Assembly (NCBI GenBank): GCA_035260725.1
Contig: DATFUR010000022.1
Location: 1 to 22,891, forward strand
Reading direction: 5' to 3'
DNA: 22,891 nt
Source of the DNA: DASRFS01 sp035260725
GTDB taxonomy: Bacteria > Patescibacteriota > Microgenomatia > Levybacterales > UBA12049
Below are positions 14,993 through 21,275 of this stretch, piece after piece (position 1 is the first letter of the stretch; the number at the start of each line of letters is the position of its first letter). The notes under the pieces are model-generated. The model saw only the letters and a program-made list of their open reading frames with translations. It did no database searches and was not told the DNA's origin. The translations under genes and the position numbers were made by a program.

Positions 14993-16183
14993 ATGATGAA
15001 GGTAAGATTTGCTCCCAGTCCCACGGGAGTTCCTCATATTGGAAACACTAGGACAGCCCTTTTTGATTATCTTCTGGCAAGAAAAAACAAAGGCATATTT
15101 ATTCTTCGTATTGAAGACACCGATCAGAAAAGGTTAGTTGAGGGAGCAGAAGAAAAAATAGAGGAAATTTTGGATTGGCTGGGAATTTCCCCCGATGAGA
15201 AACTAAAGCAGTCAGAAAGGTTAGATACCTATAAAAAATATGCAAAGGAATTGGTAGAAAAGGGAGTTGCATACGAAAAAGATGGTGCTATTTATGTTAA
15301 AGTTCCCGATGAGAAAAAATTATCGTGGACCGATGCAGTTGGAAATAAACAAATTTCTTTTGAAGGCAAGGACGTTGAGGACTTTGTTGTATTAAAATCA
15401 GACGGTTATCCCACTTATCATTTAGCAAGCGTTGTGGATGATCATTTGACCGAAATTACCCACGTTATAAGAGGAGAAGAGTGGATATCTTCTGTTCCAA
15501 AGCACCTTTTTATTTATGAAAGTCTGGGTTGGAAGCCGCCGGTATTTGTTCATCTTCCGGTTATTCTTAGTACCGATAAGTCAAAGCTTTCCAAAAGACA
15601 CGGCGCAAAAAGTGTTTTGGAACTTCGCGATGAAGGATATTTAAAAGAAGCCATTATTAATTTTATGGCTCTTTTGGGCTGGAATCCCGGGGGAGACAAG
15701 GAAGTTATGTCTTTGGAAGAAATGGTTAATCTTTTCGATTTAAAAGACGTAAATGTATCAAATCCGATTTTTGACATCAAAAAACTTGATTGGATGAATG
15801 GAGTTTGGATTAGAAAGTTATCGGTAGAAGAACTGGCAAAAAGAGTTGGATCAAAAGACCTGAAACTGGTGGAACTTGCCCAGAGTAGAATGACAACTCT
15901 GAATGATTTTGGAATTCTTACAAATTTCTTTTATGAAAAACCTAAAATAAAACTTGATCAATCGGATAGAATAGTCGTTGAAAGACTTGCAAAAGAATTA
16001 TCAAATGTTAAAACTTGGAAAACGGAAGAAATTTTATTAGTACTTAAAAAAGTCATGATTGAGGAAAAAGTAAAAATGAAAGTTTTGTACAAAATATTCA
16101 CAGGCTCGGAATCCGGATTGCCTCTGCCTCAATCCTTAGAAATTCTTGGCAAAGAAAAAACCTTTGAAAGATTAAATGTGTAA
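14993..16183 (+). CDS. gltX: Glutamyl-tRNA synthetase, compact
   Basis: 396 aa, class I synthetase. FAPSPTGVPHIGNTRTALFDYLLAR holds the HIGH-type motif (HIG), FILRIEDTDQKR follows, then GYPTYHLASVVDDHL, THVIRGEEW, and the KMSKS equivalent KLSKRHGA. GWNPGGDKE and FDIKKLDWMNG begin the anticodon-binding helical part. Usual length is 460-490, so it is about 70-90 residues short. The C-terminal helical domain is reduced, and the insert between the Rossmann halves has no zinc-binding Cys set. It charges tRNA-Glu and, where GlnRS is missing, tRNA-Gln for GatCAB; which applies here is not visible. The first Met could also be the ATG at 14996. The end overlaps the zinc-finger gene by 8 bases. Confidence 0.94.
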   Translation: MMKVRFAPSPTGVPHIGNTRTALFDYLLARKNKGIFILRIEDTDQKRLVEGAEEKIEEILDWLGISPDEKLKQSERLDTYKKYAKELVEKGVAYEKDGAIYVKVPDEKKLSWTDAVGNKQISFEGKDVEDFVVLKSDGYPTYHLASVVDDHLTEITHVIRGEEWISSVPKHLFIYESLGWKPPVFVHLPVILSTDKSKLSKRHGAKSVLELRDEGYLKEAIINFMALLGWNPGGDKEVMSLEEMVNLFDLKDVNVSNPIFDIKKLDWMNGVWIRKLSVEELAKRVGSKDLKLVELAQSRMTTLNDFGILTNFFYEKPKIKLDQSDRIVVERLAKELSNVKTWKTEEILLVLKKVMIEEKVKMKVLYKIFTGSESGLPLPQSLEILGKEKTFERLNV

Positions 16184-16427
16184 GCATCTCAATCAAATAA
16201 AAGATGTAAAACCCAAGACTCCACAAGGTTGCGAGGAGTGTTTGGCAATTGGAGATAAGTGGGTCCACTTAAGGCTCTGCCTTATATGTGGGCATGTTGG
16301 ATGCTGTGATAGCTCGAAAAACAAACACGCAACAGCGCACTTCCAAAAAACCGGCCATCCGATAATGAAATCTTTCGAAAAAGGCGAAGATTGGCGCTGG
16401 TGCTACATTGACGAGATTGAGGTATAG
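16176..16427 (+). CDS. UBP-type zinc finger protein
   Basis: 83 aa, consisting of one UBP (ZnF-UBP/BUZ) domain. Ligand candidates follow the family pattern: C2 and H4, C19-E-E-C22, C35-L-I-C38-G-H, C43-C44-D, H51, H55 and H61, then WRWCYIDE (C76). The run WVHLRLCLICGHVGCCD ... HATAHFQKTGHPI is diagnostic. In eukaryotes this finger binds the free C-terminal Gly-Gly of ubiquitin; stand-alone bacterial copies are known, but their ligand is not. No ubiquitin-like gene is in the window. It overlaps gltX by 8 bases and is 14 bases before the metalloprotease gene, so the three are probably one operon. Confidence 0.88.
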   Translation: MCKHLNQIKDVKPKTPQGCEECLAIGDKWVHLRLCLICGHVGCCDSSKNKHATAHFQKTGHPIMKSFEKGEDWRWCYIDEIEV

Positions 16428-16441
16428 TCTAAAGGGCTTAA

Positions 16442-16825
16442 ATGACTAAAAAGGAAAAAAATATCTACCTTGCCTTTAAAGGCAAACTCGTGGGCAGTCC
16501 TCAAATGAAACTTAGTGTTTGCAAGACTCTGGCGGGTCTGCCCCCAGAAATTATAGATTTTGTCACTAAAAACTGCTGGTTTATGGGGTCTATTGAAGAC
16601 GCCTGGGCTTTTACTTTTACGGGTAACGATTTAAAAGATCAGCACCTCATTTTTCTAAGTGATGGACTTCTTATGCAGGAAGAGTATCAGATTCGCTATT
16701 CAATAGTCCATGAAATTGGCCACGTAATGTTAAATCATAAAAATTCTATACTGATTGTACAAAGCAAGGAAGAAATTAGGCAGCAAGAGGCAGAAGCGGA
16801 CGAATTTGCCAATAACTATCTTTAG
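16442..16825 (+). CDS. ImmA/IrrE-like zinc metalloprotease
   Basis: 127 aa, soluble. The zinc protease motif HExxH is HEIGH (90-94), in YSIVHEIGHVMLNH, and the third ligand is provided by the Glu-rich helix EAEADEFANNYL (116-127), the same arrangement as ImmA/IrrE (DUF955). It is shorter than typical ImmA and has no helix-turn-helix domain. In mobile elements ImmA cleaves a repressor, but no repressor or element is visible here, so the substrate is unknown. It lies 14 bases after the UBP-finger gene and was probably co-transcribed with it; a TATAGT overlaps that gene's stop but without a good -35. Confidence 0.78.
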   Translation: MTKKEKNIYLAFKGKLVGSPQMKLSVCKTLAGLPPEIIDFVTKNCWFMGSIEDAWAFTFTGNDLKDQHLIFLSDGLLMQEEYQIRYSIVHEIGHVMLNHKNSILIVQSKEEIRQQEAEADEFANNYL

Positions 16826-16859
16826 TTGGTTTTCTTCCCTTTAATTTACAGACTTTTTA

Positions 16860-16892
16860 CCTCCTATTTATTTAAAAAATTCAAAATAGAGG
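16860..16892. repeat. Inverted repeat just before the 70-aa gene
   Basis: CCT-C-CTATTT (16860-16869) pairs with AAATAGAGG (16884-16892), a 9-bp stem with one bulged C and a 14-base A/T loop. It ends one base before the ATG at 16894 and could control that start. It has no T-tract typical of a terminator. Confidence 0.4.
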
Positions 16893-16893
16893 C

Positions 16894-17106
16894 ATGTTAA
16901 ATAGATATTTTCTCACCGGAGCCATATTTTTGTCTTTAATAATGTTTGGCGGGACAATAATGCCAAGTCCCTTTGTCCAGAACTTTAAAGATTTGCAATC
17001 AATATTCTGGCAAGTACTGTCTGCAGCGGTTTTGGGATTTGTTTTGGCCAACAGCGTCACTGTTAAAAAAAGAGGCCGTTTTAGAATCCCACACCTAAGA
17101 TTCTAA
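16894..17106 (+). CDS. Small two-helix membrane protein, unknown
   Basis: 70 aa. Two predicted membrane helices at about residues 6-22 (FLTGAIFLSLIMFGG) and 37-53 (IFWQVLSAAVLGFVLANS), joined by a loop with Pro and Asp, and a strongly basic tail (VKKRGRFRIPHLRF) that should stay cytoplasmic. No family recognised. Composition is convincing for a real gene and there is no competing frame, but it has neither a clear promoter nor a Shine-Dalgarno. It ends 4 bases before the convergent methyltransferase gene. Confidence 0.5.
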   Translation: MLNRYFLTGAIFLSLIMFGGTIMPSPFVQNFKDLQSIFWQVLSAAVLGFVLANSVTVKKRGRFRIPHLRF

Positions 17107-17110
17107 GTCT

Positions 17111-17707
17111 TTATTTTTTAACCTTAAACCACATATTGAGTCCAAGTTCAAAAAATCCGCTTTCTATTCTGGAAAAAGAAGAGTGAGTTAAAATTTTTTT
17201 TATTTTCTGTGGGTCGAGTGCGTGCTTATGATCTTTAATCTCTATTTTGCTCACCAGTCCAATGTGGGCGAGAAACCATAAAAGCTTGTCCGACCATGGG
17301 GCAGGGGTAGTAATAATAAAAACTCCGTCTTTTTTGAGAACTCTATTAATTTCTTTTAAGACAAATTCTATCCGGTCCGAGCGTATATGTTCAAAAACTG
17401 CAAGCATCACTACGGTGTCGAAGAAATTATTAGGATAAGGAAAAGCATTTTTTTCTATGTCTAATTTTTTAAGAAAAATAGATTTATTCCCAATTAATCT
17501 TAGATTTATGGAGGAATCAATTCCGTATTTTTCCTTAAAAACTGTAGAAGAAAGGAAGTAGGGAAAAGTTCCGCAGCCCACATCCAAAACTCTTCCTTTT
17601 CTTAAGTTAGCCTTAATAAGGCGGTTGGCGATTCCTGCTCTTTTCTTGGCCAAAAAAGACTCTAAGAGCCCATAGCTTCGAGTCACCTTTTTTTGAGAGT
17701 AATTCAT
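17111..17707 (-). CDS. Class I SAM-dependent methyltransferase
   Basis: 198 aa with a Rossmann-type methyltransferase fold (Methyltransf_11-like). Motif I is RVLDVGCGTFPYF (39-51), the acidic strand 2 end is YGIDSSINLRLIG, motif II LDIEKNAFPYPNNFFDTVVMLAVFEHI has the typical post-Asp F-D-x-V, and motif III is RVLKKDGVFIITTPAP. The C-terminal part (LLWFLAHIGLVSKIEIKDHKHALDPQKI) resembles methyltransferases found near glycosyltransferase genes that act on sugars or lipids. Substrate unknown. It lies 23 bases after the membrane glycosyltransferase-like gene on the same strand, which suggests a shared envelope-glycan role. Confidence 0.85.
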   Translation of the reverse strand: MNYSQKKVTRSYGLLESFLAKKRAGIANRLIKANLRKGRVLDVGCGTFPYFLSSTVFKEKYGIDSSINLRLIGNKSIFLKKLDIEKNAFPYPNNFFDTVVMLAVFEHIRSDRIEFVLKEINRVLKKDGVFIITTPAPWSDKLLWFLAHIGLVSKIEIKDHKHALDPQKIKKILTHSSFSRIESGFFELGLNMWFKVKK

Positions 17708-17730
17708 ATAAGTATTATTTATCTAAAGTT

Positions 17731-18939
17731 TTATGGATGAATTCCAAAAACAGGATATATTTCCCACAGACTACCGATGTATATACAGTTAAAGATTACT
17801 CCAACGCAAATTAAAGCTATATCCTTTTTAGATAATCGGGGTTGTAGGGAAGGAATTAATAATAGAAAAAGAAACGGAAGAAAATCCAACGCGTATCTAT
17901 ACCCAAATTGCGCAAATCCAATGCTGAAGTATGTGAAAAGAGGCAATGCAAGACACAAAAAAGTTATTAGAGCAGGAAATGTATATTTATTCTTTTTAAA
18001 TTTATAAAGTAAAGCTAAAAATAATGGTGAGGTAAACCAAATTGCCATTCCCCAGGGACTTGCCTTTAAATATGGGAATTTAAGAATAAATCCGTCCTTT
18101 TTTTCCAAGAGAGGCTGCGGAGACATAATTAAAAAACTGTACAGGCTTGCAGGAATATGTTTTATGCTCATGTATCCTTCATGTAAGTTTACAGACAATG
18201 GATAGCTATCTAAATTAATACTATATATATAACCGGTTTCGGTTGGAGATTTAAATCTTAAATAGTTATACGTTGCCAAGAGAAGTCCTGCTACAACAAC
18301 GGGAATAAAAATAATAATGAGTTGTTTTGGAGTTATTCTTTTTTTAAAGAACTCGATAACAAAAAAAACTAAACTAAGTAAAAGTAATTCGCGTGTCATT
18401 ATAGCCAGACCAAGAAATAAACCAATTAACAAGAAATTTTTCTTGGAAAAATATTCTCTTAATGCGAGTAAGACCAATGGTACGCCTAAAACTTCCACCT
18501 GATAAGCAGAAATGTTTATTATGCTCGCGGCAAATAGGACTGTAGAAAAACAAAAAAACAAGGCCAGCCAAAGCGCATCTATCTTGGTAAATTTAAACGA
18601 TCTTGAAATGCTATATATCGCAAAAAAAGATAAAGCCAGAGACAGAAGTCCAATGGTAAGCTGGGGAAAATTTTTCCCAAAGATAGCAACAAACGGCATT
18701 AGAATAATTGATGCAAAGGGACCAAAATAAAGATAAAATCTCCCTCCAAATTTAGAGATGTCTCCCAAAGGCATGTCTTTTGTAAATGGAATAGAGATGT
18801 GTCCGTGCAGAAATTGATTAGCGAGTATAGCCAGTGATTTATCTTGTTCTCCTTTATCTATTGCCCTAATAAGTACAAATGACGAATATAGGATAAACAA
18901 AGATAAAACAAAAAATATAAGTTTTCTAGATAACCTCAT
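17731..18939 (-). CDS. Polytopic membrane protein, GT-C glycosyltransferase-like
   Basis: 402 aa, about ten or more hydrophobic helices spread over the whole length, starting with a signal-like helix (FFVLSLFILYSSFVLI). The first outer loop (DKGEQDKSLAILANQFLHGH) holds acidic residues where GT39/GT87-like enzymes carry the catalytic Asp. GRFYLYFGPFASIILMPF and the late GFAQFGYRYALDFLPFLFLLL segment are typical of CPR and actinobacterial GT-C-like membrane proteins that use polyprenyl-phosphate sugars. No exact family can be given. It follows tRNA-Gln by 20 bases with no promoter seen between, so read-through is likely, and precedes the methyltransferase gene. Confidence 0.65.
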   Translation of the reverse strand: MRLSRKLIFFVLSLFILYSSFVLIRAIDKGEQDKSLAILANQFLHGHISIPFTKDMPLGDISKFGGRFYLYFGPFASIILMPFVAIFGKNFPQLTIGLLSLALSFFAIYSISRSFKFTKIDALWLALFFCFSTVLFAASIINISAYQVEVLGVPLVLLALREYFSKKNFLLIGLFLGLAIMTRELLLLSLVFFVIEFFKKRITPKQLIIIFIPVVVAGLLLATYNYLRFKSPTETGYIYSINLDSYPLSVNLHEGYMSIKHIPASLYSFLIMSPQPLLEKKDGFILKFPYLKASPWGMAIWFTSPLFLALLYKFKKNKYTFPALITFLCLALPLFTYFSIGFAQFGYRYALDFLPFLFLLLIPSLQPRLSKKDIALICVGVIFNCIYIGSLWEIYPVFGIHP

Positions 18940-18959
18940 TTTAAGATAATTTTATTTTG

Positions 18960-19030
18960 CTGCCGAGCAGGGACTCGAACCCCAATAAACGGATCCAGAA
19001 TCCGTTGTCCTACCATTAGACGACTCGGCA
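18960..19030 (-). tRNA. tRNA-Gln (anticodon CUG)
   Basis: A complete cloverleaf on the minus strand: acceptor TGCCGAG/CTCGGCA (7 perfect pairs), D stem GTCT/GGAC, anticodon stem ACGGA/TCCGT with loop TTCTGGA giving anticodon CTG (codon CAG), 4-base variable loop, T arm TGGGG-TTCGAGT-CCCTG. The discriminator is G (18960), and the U1-A72 pair with G73 fits bacterial tRNA-Gln identity. The following bases are CAA, so CCA is not encoded and must be added, consistent with the cca gene in this window. The leader promoter is probably CTGTCA-N18-TAGAAT (19041-19070). Confidence 0.95.
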
Positions 19031-19040
19031 ATTAAATCCA

Positions 19041-19070
19041 ATTCTACCAAAACTAATTAGAAATTGACAG
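19041..19070 (-). promoter_or_regulatory. Probable tRNA-Gln promoter
   Basis: Minus-strand CTGTCA (19065-19070, 4/6), 18-base spacer, TAGAAT (19041-19046), 10 bases before the tRNA 5' end. The -35 overlaps the plus-strand TTGACA of the SemiSWEET gene. Confidence 0.45.
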
Positions 19071-19092
19071 TTGTCTAAACCTCCATTAAACT
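19064..19092 (+). promoter_or_regulatory. Promoter of the SemiSWEET gene
   Basis: TTGACA (19064-19069), 17-base spacer, TAAACT (19087-19092), 7 bases before the ATG at 19100, so a leaderless mRNA is predicted. Confidence 0.55.
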
Positions 19093-19099
19093 AGAATAA

Positions 19100-19402
19100 A
19101 TGCACATATTTTATAAATCTAAAAAAGACCACTATAAAGAAGAAGGAATGCACGTTTTAGATAAAGTAATTTTCCCCATAGCTTTGATTTCTCCAATAAT
19201 GACTGTTCCGCAAGTCCTCCAAGTTTGGCAAAAACACGAAACAGCAGGACTTGCTATTACTACTTGGATAGGATTTGCTTTTGCGTCAACTTTCTGGACT
19301 CTTTATGGATTGGCCCATAAAGATAAAGCAATTGTTGCCTCCTCTGCGACGGTTGTCGTTTTAGATATACTTATAGTCTTGGGAATTTTAATGCAAAAAT
19401 AG
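19100..19402 (+). CDS. SemiSWEET/PQ-loop family transporter
   Basis: 100 aa with one triple-helix bundle, the SemiSWEET unit: helix 1 holds the PQ motif (VIFPIALISPIMTVPQVLQVWQ), helix 2 is GLAITTWIGFAFASTFWTLYGLAH with the conserved W and Y/G positions, and helix 3 is ASSATVVVLDILIVLGILMQK. SemiSWEETs dimerise to move sugars or other small solutes down their gradient; the substrate here is unknown. The start at 19100 gives a 16-residue charged extension (SKKDHYKEEG). ATG 19148, preceded by AGAAGGA but with almost no spacing, is an alternative. Promoter position favours 19100. Confidence 0.82.
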   Translation: MHIFYKSKKDHYKEEGMHVLDKVIFPIALISPIMTVPQVLQVWQKHETAGLAITTWIGFAFASTFWTLYGLAHKDKAIVASSATVVVLDILIVLGILMQK

Positions 19403-19453
19403 TGGTAAACAAACTCGGCCTCAATTTTCTGCAAAAATCTTTGTAATAGGATG

Positions 19454-19459
19454 TATAAT
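19454..19459 (+). promoter_or_regulatory. -10 box before the 279-aa gene
   Basis: A consensus TATAAT, 41 bases before the ATG at 19501. No convincing -35 is seen 16-18 bases upstream, so activity is uncertain. The rest of the 19403-19500 gap shows nothing else. Confidence 0.35.
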
Positions 19460-19500
19460 TGACTCAAATCCTGTTGGCTAGTTGCCTACGTTTTCTCTAT

Positions 19501-20340
19501 ATGGTTAAGTCAGATTTAATAAACGTTAGTGATAAATTAGAATTTAAAAAACTCAGAGAGAAACTTTCCGAAGCTAATTGGGATGATGAAAAAATTGGCT
19601 TCGGATTATCTTTCTCTGCAGGTCTTAAAATACTCAAAAAAGTGTTTGGAGATGAGTGGGTTAATAAAAATATTGGAAAACAAAAAACTAAATCTGACAT
19701 TGATTGGTATTTCGCTATACAGAATGGTTCAATTCCTTTCAGAATAATACAGCTCGCAAACTACTTATTCAACCTTTGCGAGAGGCCAGGATTTGACGCA
19801 AGAATCAAAACATTTAAGTCTATACCATTAAAGTCTTTAATGTTCGAGTTATATGCCGCTTTTGGAATAAAAGAAGAAATAGGCCTAAAGTTTGTAAAAG
19901 AGTCAGGCGTAATGGGAAAAGATTATGATTTCAATATAAAAACCGATGGAGAAATCTATAACTGTGAGGTCGAATATGTTTATGATGATCCACAAAAAAC
20001 CTTAAAAACAATAAGCAATAAGCTTAACCATGCAAAGAAACAATTGCCAAGAAATTCCAATGGAATAATTTTACTTAGAGCCCCAAATTACTTAATTGAT
20101 GAAAATAAATTGCAAGAGATAATAAACGGTTTATTTAGGAACACATCAAGAGTGAAGTATGTGTTTATTTTTTTTGAAGATACATTAGATGAAATCCAAT
20201 TACCTCTAAAGGTTGTTACTAAAAGATTACCTGAATACAGAAACCAAGCTCCTTCAATAGAAATATTTAAGCCTTGGGATAGACGAGGGTATCAAAATGT
20301 GGGAGAGTCTTTATTGCCACAAAACTATTTAATATTGTAG
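19501..20340 (+). CDS. Unknown protein with possible PD-(D/E)XK nuclease-like core
   Basis: 279 aa from ATG 19501; a TTG at 19459 would add 14 residues that look non-native. No named family recognised. The N-terminal about 100 residues are helical and charged. The middle has an order reminiscent of restriction-endonuclease-like folds: helix Glu in FELYAAFGI (E117), strand Asp in GKDYDFNIKTDG (D141/D143), then NCEVEYVY (E156-x-E158, where the Lys of E-x-K would be Glu), then a helix NKLNHAKKQLP and the strand GIILLRAP. This is pattern reading only; the catalytic Lys is missing. It stands alone between the SemiSWEET and pterin dehydratase genes, which suggests an accessory gene. Confidence 0.7.
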   Translation: MVKSDLINVSDKLEFKKLREKLSEANWDDEKIGFGLSFSAGLKILKKVFGDEWVNKNIGKQKTKSDIDWYFAIQNGSIPFRIIQLANYLFNLCERPGFDARIKTFKSIPLKSLMFELYAAFGIKEEIGLKFVKESGVMGKDYDFNIKTDGEIYNCEVEYVYDDPQKTLKTISNKLNHAKKQLPRNSNGIILLRAPNYLIDENKLQEIINGLFRNTSRVKYVFIFFEDTLDEIQLPLKVVTKRLPEYRNQAPSIEIFKPWDRRGYQNVGESLLPQNYLIL

Positions 20341-20364
20341 ATTATCAATATAAAGGATTATTAT
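20335..20364 (+). promoter_or_regulatory. Possible promoter of the pterin dehydratase gene
   Basis: TTGTAG (20335-20340), 18-base spacer, TATTAT (20359-20364), 6 bases before the ATG at 20371. Moderate match; overlaps the stop of the preceding gene. Confidence 0.4.
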
Positions 20365-20370
20365 AGTAAC

Positions 20371-20700
20371 ATGGATTTAACGCAAAAACATTGTGTTCCG
20401 TGCGAAGAGGGAGGAGATCCGCTTCCGGATTCAAAAGAAGACGAATTAAAAAAAGAAATTCCTGACTGGATTTTACTTCGAGATGGGACCCATATGCTAA
20501 GACGTCAATTCAAATTTAAAGATTTTAAGGAAGCGATGGCTTTTGTAAATAAAGTTGCCGATTTGGCCGAGGAAGAAGGACACCATCCGGATATAAAAAT
20601 AGTTTGGAACAAAGTTGCGCTTGATTTATTTACCCACGCGGTGGGAGGACTTCACGAAAACGATTTTATAATGGCGTCGAAGATAAATAAGCTAGTGTGA
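20371..20700 (+). CDS. Pterin-4a-carbinolamine dehydratase-like protein
   Basis: 109 aa, normal for the PCD/DCoH family. The active-site region EEEGHHPDIKIVWNKVALDLFTHAVGGLHENDF contains H71-H72-P and H89 as in 4a-hydroxytetrahydrobiopterin dehydratases, and PDWILLRDGTHMLRRQFKFKDFKEAMAFVNKVADLAE is the usual N-terminal strand-helix. The known reaction dehydrates 4a-hydroxy-tetrahydropterin during aromatic amino-acid hydroxylation; in many bacteria without such hydroxylases the role is unclear, with a molybdopterin or folate link proposed. No pterin-using gene is nearby. It ends in TGA and overlaps the convergent DUF1003 gene by 9 bases. N-terminal C8-x-x-C11 is present as in many bacterial members. 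Confidence 0.92.
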   Translation: MDLTQKHCVPCEEGGDPLPDSKEDELKKEIPDWILLRDGTHMLRRQFKFKDFKEAMAFVNKVADLAEEEGHHPDIKIVWNKVALDLFTHAVGGLHENDFIMASKINKLV

Positions 20701-21204
20701 GCCTCCATTACCATTTCCCGTAGAACCTTGAGATTTTTCTACACTTGTCAGCTTTGATTGAATAAACGACATCGCATTTTTAATGTCGTCAATGTCTTTT
20801 TGGATATCTTCGACGTCCTCTTCCAAGTCTTCTTGCTGCTCTTCCTCTTCCTGTTGGCCTTTTTCGTACTCTAATTCTCTATAGACGTCGGCCAAAGATT
20901 GACGGTTTTGGTTTATAAGAATAAATGTAGAAAGAAAGATTGCTTCCAGGGAAACTATCATGGTGAGTAAGCCGTAGGGGAATGGGTCAAAAGGTCTAAT
21001 CGAGGGGCGAAAGGTTCCATGGTTGGCTAAAATCCAAAAAGAGAACCAAACAATGTGTAAATAAACAAACCACATATTTCCGGACATTCCAGCCACGAAA
21101 TTTGCCAATTTTCCTTCGAATGAGTGGATATTTTTTACTATTTTTTCTGGGCTTACGGGTTGGAAAAGAGGCGCCAGTGCCGGCTTTCTGTCTTTTTTAG
21201 GCAT
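20692..21204 (-). CDS. DUF1003 membrane protein
   Basis: 170 aa. A short basic N-terminus is followed by the DUF1003 core: an amphipathic stretch (FEGKLANFVAGMSGNMWFVYLHIVWFSFWILAN, helix 1), the loop RPSIRPFDPFPYGLLTMIVSLEAIFLSTFILINQNRQ (helix 2 with the conserved P-F-P-x-x-L and N-R motif), then a long, very acidic coiled-coil tail (about 110-160, EEEEQQEDLEEDVEDIQKDIDD). The function of the family is unknown. Promoter TTGACA-N16-TACAAT ends 6 bases before the ATG. Its tail overlaps the pterin dehydratase gene by 9 bases. Confidence 0.9.
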   Translation of the reverse strand: MPKKDRKPALAPLFQPVSPEKIVKNIHSFEGKLANFVAGMSGNMWFVYLHIVWFSFWILANHGTFRPSIRPFDPFPYGLLTMIVSLEAIFLSTFILINQNRQSLADVYRELEYEKGQQEEEEQQEDLEEDVEDIQKDIDDIKNAMSFIQSKLTSVEKSQGSTGNGNGGSH

Positions 21205-21210
21205 ATATTA

Positions 21211-21238
21211 ATTGTAAGCCCGATAAATTATTTGTCAA
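21211..21238 (-). promoter_or_regulatory. Promoter of the DUF1003 gene (leaderless)
   Basis: Minus-strand TTGACA (21233-21238), 16-base spacer, TACAAT (21211-21216), 6 bases before the ATG at 21204. Near-consensus. Confidence 0.7.
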
Positions 21239-21275
21239 CCCTGAAAATGCCTCTCTCCACTTACTTTCCTCTTAC

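Noticed and set aside
16442..16825. Mobile element or toxin-antitoxin module around the ImmA-like gene
   Set aside because: No repressor, integrase, transposase or paired small gene is nearby; the gene lies in a housekeeping operon behind gltX.
19459..19500. TTG start of the possible nuclease-fold protein
   Set aside because: The TTG overlaps the TATAAT box, and the added residues look unlike a normal N-terminus; ATG 19501 is more likely.
4224..20700. Alternative genetic code with TGA as Gly
   Set aside because: TGA ends the winged-helix gene, recJ and the pterin dehydratase at natural family ends, so the standard bacterial code applies.
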